From Paenibacillus sp. ACRRX (lineage in GTDB: Bacteria; Bacillota; Bacilli; Paenibacillales; Paenibacillaceae): DNA of 64,000 nucleotides. Below the pieces are notes generated by a model. That model was not told the DNA's origin, did not search any database, and worked only from the letters and a program-made list of their open reading frames with translations. Location of the stretch: positions 124,001 to 188,000 of the forward strand of contig NZ_JAKRNK010000006.1 in assembly GCF_022346885.1 (NCBI RefSeq), read 5' to 3'. Shown in pieces: positions 26,184 to 34,964 of this stretch; position 1 is the stretch's first letter, and each line of letters starts with the position of its first letter. The translations under genes were made by a program, and so were the position numbers.

Positions 26184-27101
26184 ATGGATCAGCATATGTT
26201 TTTGCCTCCTGTGCGAATTGTTGATATTACGAACAATAAACAGGAAATCCCGCCTGGGGTATCGTTAATATCTGCGCCTGCATTATGGGAAGAAAGTCAA
26301 CGTGGGGATGGAGTCGTTATCGCGATTCTGGATTCTGGCTGTCAGGTCGATCATCCGGACTTGTGCGGTAGAATTGTCTCAGGAAGAAACTTTACGAATG
26401 ACGGGGGAGTTGAGGATTACACAGATCAAAGTGGGCATGGCACTCATATCGCAGGAACAATTGCGGCGAATTTGAACAATTATGGCGTGGCAGGAGTTGC
26501 TCCCGAAGCAGATCTGCTTATTCTGAAAGTGATTGGCTCAGATGGATCTGCACGAATCCAACAGGTTGTAGATGCTGTGGATTATGCGATCGCTTGGAGA
26601 AATGGTCCGCAGCGTGTGCGTGTCATCTCCATGTCGCTCGGCTCTACGCATGATAACGCAGCCTTGCACGAAGCTATTAAACGTGCTGTCGCAGCTGATA
26701 TTGCAGTGATATGCTCTGCTGGCAACGAGGGAGACAATTGCGCGGATACGATAGAGATCAGTTATCCAGGCGCCTATCCGGAAACACTATGTGTTGGAGC
26801 TATTGATATTGACTTGAATATGGCACCATTTACGAACACAAACGAGACCGTAGACCTGGTTGCGCCCGGCAATGAGATTCTGTCAACCTGGATGGATGGG
26901 AAATATGCGGTCATGTCTGGAACCTCGATGGCAGTACCTCATGTTACGGGAGCAGCAGCACTCATTATTAATGAACGTGAGCGGGAGCTTGAAAGAACTA
27001 TTAGCGTGCAGGAAATTTATGAGCAACTAAAAAAGCGAACGGAGTCTCTTGGTTATAAGCGAACAGTGGAAGGGCATGGTGTTTTAATGCTGGATACATA
27101 G
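26184..27101 (+). CDS. Intracellular subtilisin-like serine protease
   Basis: 305 residues with no signal peptide. Subtilase triad: Asp about 50 (AILDSGCQVDHPDL), His about 85 (GHGTHIAGT), Ser about 248 (SGTSMAVPHVTGA). The N terminus, ending PPGVSLISAPALW, resembles the short inhibitory extension of Bacillus intracellular proteases (ISP), so it probably acts in the cytoplasm on proteins during stationary phase and must be activated. TTAGGAG lies eight bases before the ATG. It stands alone and shares a terminator with the convergent LPMO gene. Confidence 0.9.
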   Translation: MDQHMFLPPVRIVDITNNKQEIPPGVSLISAPALWEESQRGDGVVIAILDSGCQVDHPDLCGRIVSGRNFTNDGGVEDYTDQSGHGTHIAGTIAANLNNYGVAGVAPEADLLILKVIGSDGSARIQQVVDAVDYAIAWRNGPQRVRVISMSLGSTHDNAALHEAIKRAVAADIAVICSAGNEGDNCADTIEISYPGAYPETLCVGAIDIDLNMAPFTNTNETVDLVAPGNEILSTWMDGKYAVMSGTSMAVPHVTGAAALIINERERELERTISVQEIYEQLKKRTESLGYKRTVEGHGVLMLDT

Positions 27102-27177
27102 AGTTATTAGAGTATATAACTTTGGTAGCGCTCGCTTTGAAACAACAGATGTGATACTTTATGGGTTATCACTATTA

Positions 27178-27211
27178 AATAAGGACTTGCCAACTGGCGA
27201 GTCCTTATTTC
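27178..27211. terminator. Bidirectional terminator
   Basis: AATAAGGACTTGCCA pairs with TGGCGAGTCCTTATT around AC, between the convergent protease and LPMO genes. Confidence 0.85.
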
Positions 27212-27217
27212 TTCCGA

Positions 27218-28258
27218 TTAGTTAATGGATTTCCAAACTGCAGAGGAACTACTAGGTGTGTCGCCCAGCGTCCACCAGCGTGCTTCGTAGTTAGCGCCAT
27301 TGTAAGATACTTTGTCGCCAGCTAAGTACACGGTACCTGCACTCCATGCTGGGTATGCAGTACCACCATCAGTTAATGTCTTCTTAGACAGTGCTACTGA
27401 GGCAGCAGACTTATTGCCGGCAGTATCAACTGCTTTAATCGTGTACACATAAGTCGTGTTCGCTGTTAAGCCAGTATCATTGTAAGAAGTTGTTGTCGAT
27501 GTTCCTACTAAGGTTCCATTACGATAAACTTCATAATTTTGAATACCAGCAGAAGCAGTAGAAGCAGACCAAGTTAATTGAATGCTGCTTACTGTCTGAG
27601 CAGGTGAAACCACATTGCCTGGAACTGTAGGAAGCTGTGTTCCAGTTCCATTCGTCAAGTTCACGTCAATAACTTGATAGAAAGCATTTGGTGTATCTGC
27701 AATTTCCCATACGCCAAGAATAAGGTGGTAACCACTACGATCTGTCGGAACGTTACATTGGTGGCTGACGGATGTAGGTGGTTTTGCACCGCCGTCATTG
27801 ATTTGGCAGAACAGCTCCAGATCGGAACGTTTTAATGCTTGGTTCGGATTCCAATTAGCTTTTGTAATGTAATATTTCCATTCACGTGTAGCATGGTTAG
27901 CTGTCAGCTTCCAAGTGAATGTATTTGTACCACCGTTTAAGTTTACTTTATTCCAGCGTGTAGTTGTTTGCTCGTACAATTCAGGGTAGATGCCGCCGCC
28001 TGTAATTTGGCCGTCAGCAGGTCCGCCAGTAGGGAAATGCCCAGGAGCTTCAATGCTTTGCGGTTCGTACTGAATAGCACCACAATTCGTGTTCGTGCCT
28101 TGCTTACATTGTAATGCACGGCCTGCTGGAGACTCGATGTAACCATGTGCAGAAGCTTTTCCAGCAAACACAAAAGAACATGCAGCCAGCAGCAAAGCCA
28201 TAAATACGACAGCTGCGAGTGGAGATAGTTTAGGTAACGAGAGACGATATGAATTCAT
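27218..28258 (-). CDS. Lytic polysaccharide monooxygenase (AA10) with FnIII and CBM5/12 domains
   Basis: 346 residues. Signal peptide of 37 residues ends in ASA, leaving His38 as the mature N terminus ([10 protein letters not shown]), the copper-brace residue required for oxidative cleavage. The AA10 domain (about 38-198) is followed by one fibronectin type III module (about 205-295) and a C-terminal CBM5/12 chitin-binding module (about 300-346, [16 protein letters not shown]). It should bind and oxidatively cut chitin outside the cell. GGAGG precedes the ATG. Catabolite-repression-like sites lie upstream. Confidence 0.95.
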   Translation of the reverse strand: MNSYRLSLPKLSPLAAVVFMALLLAACSFVFAGKASAHGYIESPAGRALQCKQGTNTNCGAIQYEPQSIEAPGHFPTGGPADGQITGGGIYPELYEQTTTRWNKVNLNGGTNTFTWKLTANHATREWKYYITKANWNPNQALKRSDLELFCQINDGGAKPPTSVSHQCNVPTDRSGYHLILGVWEIADTPNAFYQVIDVNLTNGTGTQLPTVPGNVVSPAQTVSSIQLTWSASTASAGIQNYEVYRNGTLVGTSTTTSYNDTGLTANTTYVYTIKAVDTAGNKSAASVALSKKTLTDGGTAYPAWSAGTVYLAGDKVSYNGANYEARWWTLGDTPSSSSAVWKSIN

Positions 28259-28293
28259 TATTTGGATCCTCCTATTATTGGTAGATTAGGTGT

Positions 28294-28314
28294 ATAACAT
28301 GCTATGCATGTTAT
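28294..28314. promoter_or_regulatory. 9-bp-arm palindrome in the LPMO leader
   Basis: ATAACATGC, three bases (TAT), then GCATGTTAT, 36 bp upstream of the LPMO start. Shape suggests an operator for a dimeric regulator rather than a stable RNA hairpin. The regulator is unknown. Confidence 0.4.
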
Positions 28315-28546
28315 TCCTGTTAAACAGCTTGTAACGTCTGAAAGTTCACCTCCGGCTTCTGCTATTCCTCAACTTCCTTGGCCAACGTGGTGCGTGGTAC
28401 ATACAGAATAAAAGCGCTAATCTCATGAAGATGAGACTATTCCACACATCATGAATGAATATACCTTGCTATCTTGCTTACTCCATAACACACACAGTTC
28501 TCAGCAAAGTTAAACGGTTAAACAAAGTGATGTCATCGTCTTGAGT

Positions 28547-28560
28547 TGATAGCGTTTACA
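28547..28560 (-). promoter_or_regulatory. CcpA cre site
   Basis: The minus strand reads TGTAAACGCTATCA, a perfect match to TGWAANCGNTNWCA. It is 289 bp upstream of the LPMO start. Chitin utilisation genes are commonly under carbon catabolite repression, which makes the target plausible, although the distance is long. Confidence 0.6.
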
Positions 28561-28621
28561 ACCCAGGTGCATAAACACCACAATCGCTTGATCTACTCCG
28601 CATGATGATTATCCTTAAACA

Positions 28622-28635
28622 GGTAACCGTTTACA
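28622..28635 (-). promoter_or_regulatory. Second cre-like site
   Basis: The minus strand reads TGTAAACGGTTACC, one mismatch (last base) to the cre consensus. With the site at 28547 it forms a pair 75 bp apart upstream of the LPMO gene. Confidence 0.45.
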
Positions 28636-28932
28636 TAAGAACCGTACCGATGGCCTCTTCCATAGGGATAATTGAAAATGTGAAAAGTTGAGAGTTAATA
28701 AAGGTGTACACCTTATATTGCTTGGGGCTTGTCTAGCTGCGTAGATGAATCGTATAAGGTGTGCTGTAAAAAAAGTAATAGGCAAATAATGGAGTGGAAG
28801 TTGAGTTAATTCTATTATAACGAAACAGAAAGAGGGGTCAAGAAATAAATTGTGTGAAATATCACTCGCGAAATGGCGCAAACGGTTGTGTATTCTAGTT
28901 AATGATGCACAATATTTGCGTCATTAAACCTA

Positions 28933-28967
28933 AACTGCGTATAATAATGATTATACGCAGTTATTTT
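28933..28967 (+). terminator. Isolated strong terminator before the recombinase gene
   Basis: A 13-bp perfect stem (AACTGCGTATAAT with ATTATACGCAGTT) with loop AATG, followed by ATTTTTG. No plus-strand gene precedes it, so it either ends an unannotated short RNA or acts as an attenuator for the recombinase gene 60 bp downstream. Confidence 0.65.
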
Positions 28968-29026
28968 TGAACTAGAATTTGAGATAAATGGTGCTGAATT
29001 GTATGATATGAAAGGAGATTTGCTTA

Positions 29027-29965
29027 ATGACTGCTACAGTTTGGAATCGAATTGAAATCGAAGACAAGTACGAAGAATCGCTTACTGCATTTCGCCTGTG
29101 GATGACAAATGCCGGATACACCGTATATACACAGCGTAATTATATTGGAGATGTGCATCAATTTCTCAGAACCTTAAATGGAAAACCGGTAACAGACATT
29201 AAAAATTTGCAAGTCTTGTCTTATCTCGCACAGGTGAAATCGACTGGTGTGAGTGATTCTACACGCAATCGCAAACATTGTGCTCTTATCAGCTTTTATC
29301 GTTCATTAAATGAATTGGAGATTACAGACGTAAATCCAGCGCTGCAAGTGAAAAAGTCTAAGACGGAGTCACAGCGTGCTCCCGTATATTTGGAACCGCC
29401 ACAGATTAGAGAGTTGATTCAAGGGGTAGACGGCAAGTACCGCAATCGTAATATAGCTATTCTAATGCTGATGGCATATGGAGGCTTACGGGTAGGTGAA
29501 GTACATAGACTTAATCTTTCCGACTTTCATCGAGAGCGACGTACCATCGAGGTGCTGGGTAAAGGGCGCAAGTGGAGAACCGTTCCGCTGCCTGAGCCGG
29601 TTGTACAACATCTGGAATTATCATTGCTAGAACGGTTGCAGCCCTGGCGAGCCGGCGAGGATGCATTATTTATATCGCAGAAGGGCCGTAGACTCTCAAT
29701 TCGCAACATCCAATCAATCGCTAGTCTGTTATTTGAACAAATGTCGTGGAATGACGAACAAAATAAGTATGCGGGAAAGGGCAGATCGTATTCATGCCAT
29801 AAGCTTCGCCATTCGTTCGCAACCATGCTCGTACGCAGTGGCACGGATATCCGTACGGTTCAGGAAATGTTGGGGCATGCTTCCATTCAGACAACGACAG
29901 TATACACACATGTAAACGATAAGCAGAAAGAAGAGGCAATGTCTCGTTTAGCAGCATGGATGTAG
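29027..29965 (+). CDS. Tyrosine recombinase / phage-integrase family protein
   Basis: 312 residues. N-terminal SAM-like DNA-binding domain (about 15-105) and C-terminal catalytic domain with Arg in YGGLRVGEVHRL, Lys in LGKGRKWRTVPL, HKLRHSFAT, GHAS and Tyr near 295 (TVYTHV). Size and motifs are close to XerC/XerD. AAAGGAG precedes the ATG. No phage or integrative-element genes adjoin it. It is one of two Xer-like recombinases in a window holding four dif-like sequences. Confidence 0.88.
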   Translation: MTATVWNRIEIEDKYEESLTAFRLWMTNAGYTVYTQRNYIGDVHQFLRTLNGKPVTDIKNLQVLSYLAQVKSTGVSDSTRNRKHCALISFYRSLNELEITDVNPALQVKKSKTESQRAPVYLEPPQIRELIQGVDGKYRNRNIAILMLMAYGGLRVGEVHRLNLSDFHRERRTIEVLGKGRKWRTVPLPEPVVQHLELSLLERLQPWRAGEDALFISQKGRRLSIRNIQSIASLLFEQMSWNDEQNKYAGKGRSYSCHKLRHSFATMLVRSGTDIRTVQEMLGHASIQTTTVYTHVNDKQKEEAMSRLAAWM

Positions 29966-30067
29966 TGGGTTGTAGCGACGTGATATGAATAACTGACGCA
30001 AAACGTTCCCAAACTATATAGTACAATAGGAATGGCTGGCTATTGCTTCACCAAAGGAGGAGTGCGT

Positions 30068-32665
30068 ATGAATGCAATCAAGTCAAAGCTTCAAGCGCTA
30101 TTCCGCCAACGTTGGCTTGTAAAGTCTTTTAAGATCGGTTTTCCGTTGGCTGTTATTTTATTTGTTATTATTCAAGGAAAGAAAGAACTTTCTCGCTTTT
30201 CCATCTCAGAGTCGTTAAAAGCGGTTCGATTGTTGTCGAGCGAGAACTTTACAGGGCTAATTATTTTAGGCATATTGGCAGTTTCCACCATGTTTTTCTA
30301 TGATGTGATGCTGCTGCGCTCAATCAGGGCCAAGATGAGATGGAGTAAAATTTTCCGTGTATCTTGGATAGCTAACACGTTTAACGGTATTTTTGGTTTT
30401 GGAGGAGTAGCAGGAGTCGGCGTTCGAACTGTACTTTATCGATCCGTGTCTAAAGATGCGTCTAGATTGCTGCTCGCGATTGCCTGGATGGCACCATCTA
30501 TGATTAGTGGCTTGTCCTTGTTATCCATTCTTGTTATTATCGGCGTATTCCCAGCGCATGAACTGTTGAATGCTAAAGGCTGGCTATGGATTGTGCTAAT
30601 CGGGATCGCGCTTTTTTTTCCGACTTATCTTTTGCTTTCACGTTGGAAAGGACGTCAGCATGCCAATGTGGGATTGACATTTGGTTATACGCTAGTGTCC
30701 TTTATTGAATGGCTGGCAGCTGGGACAGTTGCTTACTCGATATTAGTATGTTTAGGAGTCCCTGTAAGTTACATACAAGTGATTGGCATCTATACGGTTA
30801 GTGCCGTGGCTGGAATCATTAGTATGGTTCCAGGCGGATTTGGTACATTTGATATTACTTATCTCATTGGGATGCAGGCACTGGGCGTTGAAGATCATTT
30901 GGTGTTTACAGGCTTGTTGTTATTCCGGATTATTTATTATTTTATACCATTTGGATTGGGTCTCATCTTCGCTGCATTTGAATTCGGCGAGGTCGCCGTG
31001 AAAAAATGGGAAGATCATCCTAAATTCAGTTCTTACATTGAATCGGGAAGTATATTCTGGTTTATACAACGCTCCGTCTGGATGAGCTTATCTGCCTGGT
31101 CAATTACTATTCTATTGTTTATGACGTCCATCTTTCTGCTGGCTTATGGCGTCACGACACCAGAGCTCGGGCAATCGTTTGTCCGGATACCGTGGTTGAA
31201 TTCACAGAGCGCTTATCCAATTGTTAACGGTATGATTATTGGCTCTGCTTTCCTTATTCTGATGATGTTAAAAGGGATATTCGAAAGAACGCTGCGCGCC
31301 TATTATATTACATTAATTGCACTGCTCATAAGTACGACAGCTACTTTTTTATTGGGAACAAGTATCCGACATACTTTGTGGCTGCTTGGTATGCTTTTAT
31401 TTGTATTTTTACTGCGCAGCCAGTTCACAAGACTGCGTTATCCCATCACGAAAGCTGCGACCATAGTGAGCACATTATTTATGCTCATCGTCGTCTGGAT
31501 GTACTTGATTATCGGCAAAGTGTTCAGTTCACTGCACGATTCGATTGAGTTTGGCAGCTATTTGCTGTCACAAGGTGAATGGGCAACCTCCATCGTCACA
31601 GCAGGTATCGTATTTGTATGTTTGTACAGTATTGGCTGGGCAGCATTTGAACACCATAATCGTGAGCCCTTTGGGCGTGAATGGTCCTATCATGATCGTC
31701 ATTATTTTCAGACTGTTCCAAACGGCTGGATATATGAACATGTACCATATAAACGGATGTACGAAACAGACATTCCCAACATGCAGCTGCCAATTGTTAT
31801 CCGAGGTAGGAGAGTACTGGTACTTGGCCTGCCGCAAATTGATGCAAAGTATCGTGCTAAAGTGATGCAGCAATTGTACGCCCAAGCTGATCGATTCGGG
31901 TATGAAGTTGTTTTCACGCAGGTCAATTCGGAGTGGATGCCGCTGCTGCATGACTATGGCAACGACTTCTTCAAAATTGGTGAACGGGCGCACATCCGAA
32001 TGGAAGGTACCATCACGGAAGAAGTTCCTGATATGAGTCATGTGGAAAGGTATGACTTTCCGTTGGACCAATCTGTGCAGAATCATCTTCTGGCCAGCAT
32101 AAGTCAATGGTCAAATGTAAGTGCAGAGTATGTACAAGGCTTTACACGTGCATTACATCTGATGAACGGTTCGCATTATTTGTTTGTACTGCAGCCCGCT
32201 TCGCATGAGACATGGACCGGTTATGCCATTGTCTTCCTAGACACTGCGAACAGGCGGCTTATTATTGAGGATATGCGCTGCACCAGTTTGTCCCAGCAGT
32301 ATGAACCAAGTGAGGTGACGGATGGAGATCATCATTTGCTTCATACTCTGTATATGTGGGCACGTCACAAAGAAGTCATACTAGAGACGGGCTTTATTCC
32401 GCTCGCACACGTCGAGACGTCTCTTGCGCCTTATTCATGGACGGAACGTTCTGCCATTGCCATGTATCGACGCTTGCGAGGTCAATTTCTGCTCTACAAT
32501 CAGCGTTATCGCTGGCAGACATGGAGTGAACCAGAATGGGAGTCGCAGTATGTAGCATTTCCGAAGCGAATGTCACTTAATACGTTAATGTGGAGATATA
32601 CACGCTGGCTCCAACGAATCCATAGACAAAGTTTATTGGAAATCGGACGTACAAATACAAAATAA
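30068..32665 (+). CDS. mprF: MprF-like phosphatidylglycerol lysyltransferase family protein, divergent synthase domain
   Basis: About 865 residues, the usual MprF size. The first 500 or so residues form a flippase-like region with about 13-14 membrane helices (NGIFGFGGVAGVGVRTVLYR is conserved). The C-terminal 330 residues align in layout with the aminoacyl-phosphatidylglycerol synthase (DUF2156) domain and keep its ending (YRRLRGQF, WESQYVAFP), but I do not see the usual WLGGRKEKGF-type motif; the corresponding stretch reads ISQWSNVSAEYVQGF. It may modify another lipid or mainly flip lipid. AAAGGAGGAG selects ATG 30068. Confidence 0.8.
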   Translation: MNAIKSKLQALFRQRWLVKSFKIGFPLAVILFVIIQGKKELSRFSISESLKAVRLLSSENFTGLIILGILAVSTMFFYDVMLLRSIRAKMRWSKIFRVSWIANTFNGIFGFGGVAGVGVRTVLYRSVSKDASRLLLAIAWMAPSMISGLSLLSILVIIGVFPAHELLNAKGWLWIVLIGIALFFPTYLLLSRWKGRQHANVGLTFGYTLVSFIEWLAAGTVAYSILVCLGVPVSYIQVIGIYTVSAVAGIISMVPGGFGTFDITYLIGMQALGVEDHLVFTGLLLFRIIYYFIPFGLGLIFAAFEFGEVAVKKWEDHPKFSSYIESGSIFWFIQRSVWMSLSAWSITILLFMTSIFLLAYGVTTPELGQSFVRIPWLNSQSAYPIVNGMIIGSAFLILMMLKGIFERTLRAYYITLIALLISTTATFLLGTSIRHTLWLLGMLLFVFLLRSQFTRLRYPITKAATIVSTLFMLIVVWMYLIIGKVFSSLHDSIEFGSYLLSQGEWATSIVTAGIVFVCLYSIGWAAFEHHNREPFGREWSYHDRHYFQTVPNGWIYEHVPYKRMYETDIPNMQLPIVIRGRRVLVLGLPQIDAKYRAKVMQQLYAQADRFGYEVVFTQVNSEWMPLLHDYGNDFFKIGERAHIRMEGTITEEVPDMSHVERYDFPLDQSVQNHLLASISQWSNVSAEYVQGFTRALHLMNGSHYLFVLQPASHETWTGYAIVFLDTANRRLIIEDMRCTSLSQQYEPSEVTDGDHHLLHTLYMWARHKEVILETGFIPLAHVETSLAPYSWTERSAIAMYRRLRGQFLLYNQRYRWQTWSEPEWESQYVAFPKRMSLNTLMWRYTRWLQRIHRQSLLEIGRTNTK

Positions 32666-32708
32666 GAACATTTTGAAAACTATAATGAAAAATCATGAAA
32701 ATAACACT

Positions 32709-32741
32709 CAAAGGCTCGGAATCACGGTTCCGGGCCTTTAG
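32709..32741 (+). terminator. Terminator after mprF
   Basis: AAAGGCTCGGAA pairs with TTCCGGGCCTTT around TCACGG; only a short T run follows. Confidence 0.7.
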
Positions 32742-32937
32742 CATGGAAAAAACCGCTTCCATCTCATGAATACGCCGCTTTCCGCGTGTAGGACAGGGGG
32801 GCATATGGTGCTACAATAAGTAATGAAAGAAGGTTAGAACAAGGTTGTTAGAACCTATTTCACACACTAACTGATGACTTCTCTATTTATAATTCAGTAA
32901 TACAGCTTAGATAATAACTTGCAGAAGGTGATTGTAC

Positions 32938-33327
32938 ATGGAAGGGCTAATAGGCTTCGCAATTTTGGTCGGATTTAACTTAGCAGGTGTATGGCTGCAT
33001 AATACGCTGAATATTCCTTTACCGGGGAATGTGCTTGGGCTTGTGTTATTTCTAGCAGCGCTTGGCTTGAAGGTCATTCGATTGGAGTGGGTTGAACGAT
33101 CAGCTCAATACCTTCTGAAACATATGCTCTTGTTTTTTATTCCTTACGTAGTGGGTATTATCGCGTTCTTCCCGGTTCTTGAAGCCCATTGGTTCAGCAT
33201 ATTTGCTGGAATCGGCGGCAGCACGCTAGCGGTATTGTACGTAACCGGCATGGTTGCCAAGAAGCTGCAATCTACAGATCATAATGAGCCTGTGACCAAT
33301 AAGGTAGGCCAGGGGGAAGCAGCATGA
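32938..33327 (+). CDS. CidA/LrgA family holin-like protein
   Basis: About 129 residues with four membrane helices and the family motif LPLPGNVLGLVLFLAALGLKVI-like stretch (here IPLPGNVLGLVLF). LrgA/CidA proteins are holin-like and affect murein hydrolase activity, cell lysis and pyruvate uptake. ATG 32938 has AGAAGGTG at eight bases; the TTG at 32932 is too close to it. The gene overlaps the next by four bases (ATGA). Confidence 0.88.
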   Translation: MEGLIGFAILVGFNLAGVWLHNTLNIPLPGNVLGLVLFLAALGLKVIRLEWVERSAQYLLKHMLLFFIPYVVGIIAFFPVLEAHWFSIFAGIGGSTLAVLYVTGMVAKKLQSTDHNEPVTNKVGQGEAA

Positions 33328-34013
33328 ATGCAGCAGACATTCTCCAAAAAGTTTGGTTTGGCTTAACGATAACGGTTGTGGTGTACATAGCGGCTCGCGC
33401 ACTACAACAACGTATTAAATGGATGCATCCTATGATTGTAAGCGCCGGAGTCCTTATATCGATCTTGTTGATTAGTGGCCTACCGCTTCAGCAATACAAA
33501 GAAGGGGCCGACCTATTGTCACTGCTGCTAGGACCTGCTACGATTGCTCTCGGAGTCCCAATTTATAAACATCGTCAACACATTAAAGAACAATTTCGTG
33601 CGGTAATGCTGTCGATAACGTGCGGATCCATTGTTGGGGTAGCAAGTGTAGCTGCGATTATGTTCTCCTTTAGCGGAGGCAAAGATATTGCGATGAGTAT
33701 GCTGCCAAAATCCGTGAGTTCGCCGATTGCAGTTGAGATTGCCAAATCCCTTGGAGCTGTTCCAGAATTGGCTGCTGTCTTTACGGTATTTACGGGAATT
33801 GTGGGAGCACTTGTAGGCACAGCCTTCCTGCGGAAGTTCGGTATTAGAGATGAAGTTTCGTTGGGGATTGCGCTTGGTACAGCAGCCCATGGCTTCGGAA
33901 CAGCTAAATGTTTAGCTGATTCTGAGAAGCAAGGAACGTTTAGTGGTTTGGCAATGGGACTAATGGGTGTAATTACATCTGCGCTGTTTGCTGTCTTGTT
34001 TTTGGTTATATAA
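33324..34013 (+). CDS. CidB/LrgB family membrane protein
   Basis: 229 residues with six or more membrane helices. Conserved LrgB stretches include LLGPATIALGVPIYKHR, PKSVSSPIAVEIAKSLG and GTAAHGFGTAK. It is the obligate partner of the LrgA/CidA protein encoded in the overlapping upstream gene. No LytS/LytT regulator pair is adjacent. A terminator follows. Confidence 0.92.
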   Translation: MNAADILQKVWFGLTITVVVYIAARALQQRIKWMHPMIVSAGVLISILLISGLPLQQYKEGADLLSLLLGPATIALGVPIYKHRQHIKEQFRAVMLSITCGSIVGVASVAAIMFSFSGGKDIAMSMLPKSVSSPIAVEIAKSLGAVPELAAVFTVFTGIVGALVGTAFLRKFGIRDEVSLGIALGTAAHGFGTAKCLADSEKQGTFSGLAMGLMGVITSALFAVLFLVI

Positions 34014-34046
34014 CAACATTTATAATTAATTGTGTTAATTGTATGA

Positions 34047-34074
34047 AGTCTCTCCTCGCGGAGAGGCTTTTTTT
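34047..34074 (+). terminator. Terminator of the lrgAB-like operon
   Basis: AGTCTCTCC pairs with GGAGAGGCT around TCGC and runs into seven T. Confidence 0.9.
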
Positions 34075-34410
34075 GTTTGAATTCCATTCATTAGGGTCCC
34101 CGATTGTAAAAATAGACGGTTGTGAAAATGCGATCAAAACACCGAGTGGAATATTAGAAGGGCAAGTCAGCGTGCCTTTGAGTTTGGCTATAAGTCTTTT
34201 CCAAGTTTCTATTTCCTTTACGAAAAACTTACCGGCAAGTGTTTGATGATTTGTCCGGTTACTCCGAAATAGCAAGAACGTTGGTTCATGTGAAGATGAT
34301 GAATGCTCTGACACCGATGGGATTAAAATTGTAATCTAGATTAGAGGATATGATAAGAAGCCACCGCTCATCGTCAGGTGAGAAGTGGCTTTTACATTTA
34401 TTTTTTATAA
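34075..34410. other. Intergenic region with a possible gene relic and a terminator
   Basis: No intact gene. At about 34240-34334 a plus-strand frame reads FDDLSGYSEIARTL.. to a stop and looks protein-like, but it has no start and no recognisable upstream part, so it may be the tail of a decayed gene. A hairpin AAGCCAC/GTGGCTT with inner CTCA/TGAG (34358-34395) ends in TTTTA and could be its terminator. Confidence 0.35.
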
Positions 34411-34453
34411 TGTGAAATTAATCACATTATATGCTGTAAATTTGTGATATAGT
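34411..34453 (+). promoter_or_regulatory. FNR-type box and -10 element in class II arrangement
   Basis: TGTGA-AATTAA-TCACA at 34411-34426 is a perfect FNR/CRP-family palindrome. TATAGT at 34448-34453 is a good -10 hexamer and would put transcription start near 34460, so the box centre falls at about -41.5, the exact position used by FNR to activate Bacillus anaerobic promoters. No -35 hexamer is present, as expected for an activated promoter. The gene at 34483 is the target. Confidence 0.7.
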
Positions 34454-34482
34454 AAAGACATCAAATAAGAGGAGTGATTACA

Positions 34483-34677
34483 ATGAGAACATTCAAAACA
34501 TTTAACGATACAAACAAGGTCACTCAGTACTTCCTGCAATTGTGTTACAACTGTGATGACAAACATTTATGCACAACCGAGGAAGAGTGCAAGCAATGCT
34601 GGACAAACCATCATCAAGTAGACGTAGATAATGAACATAATGAAACACGTGATATGTTAGCAGCGTATTACGCATAA
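34483..34677 (+). CDS. Small Cys-rich protein, probably anaerobically induced
   Basis: 64 residues, soluble and acidic. Five Cys in the pattern C-x2-C-x5-C-x5-C-x2-C (within LCYNCDDKHLC and ECKQCW, about residues 21-39) look like a zinc- or iron-binding site. GAGGAG is nine bases before ATG 34483. I do not recognise the family. The promoter arrangement with an FNR-type box argues for a role in oxygen limitation or redox sensing. A thioredoxin-fold DCC protein is encoded 290 bp downstream. Confidence 0.72.
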   Translation: MRTFKTFNDTNKVTQYFLQLCYNCDDKHLCTTEEECKQCWTNHHQVDVDNEHNETRDMLAAYYA

Positions 34678-34964
34678 GGAACAAAACTTTTTTATCCCCT
34701 ACATTGTGAAAAAAGTAACATTCTAAAATGGGAATTTGCTCATCTTTTGAACACAACGTTTGAAGAATTGAAGAATTTGAAACATACTGCTGTTGAACCT
34801 CCGACCTATTACGGAGGTTTTTTGTTTGAAAGTGTATTTCAAGGCAAAAGGCCGGTCGGTGTCTGTAAGTTGCAGTCATGTGGACTTCCAATATACTTCA
34901 AAATAGAATATGATGTACGATAACGGAAAACAACTGTAGTAAAGATGTAAAGAGGTGAGAATTC

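Larger units (their letters stand above)
28259..29026. other. 768-bp region between the LPMO gene and the recombinase gene
   Basis: No gene supported; minus-strand frames here have no recognisable product. It holds the LPMO leader palindrome, two cre-type sites and, at 28933-28967, an isolated plus-strand terminator. AAAGGAG and the start of the recombinase gene follow. Confidence 0.5.

Noticed and set aside
28622-28640. GTTTACATAA as a fifth, inverted dif-like site
   Set aside because: Only the 10-base half matches; nothing resembling the second arm lies across a 6-bp centre, and the sequence is better explained as a cre-like site.
16005-29965. Integrated phage or ICE bounded by the two recombinases
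   Set aside because: The DNA between them encodes housekeeping gluconeogenesis and transport genes; no phage, relaxase or conjugation genes and no tRNA attachment site were seen.
33528-34087. 120- and 170-codon minus-strand frames over lrgB
   Set aside because: Antisense shadows of a clear LrgB gene.
34043-34246. 67-codon plus-strand frame after lrgB
   Set aside because: It begins inside the lrgAB terminator, has no ribosome binding site and no familiar sequence.
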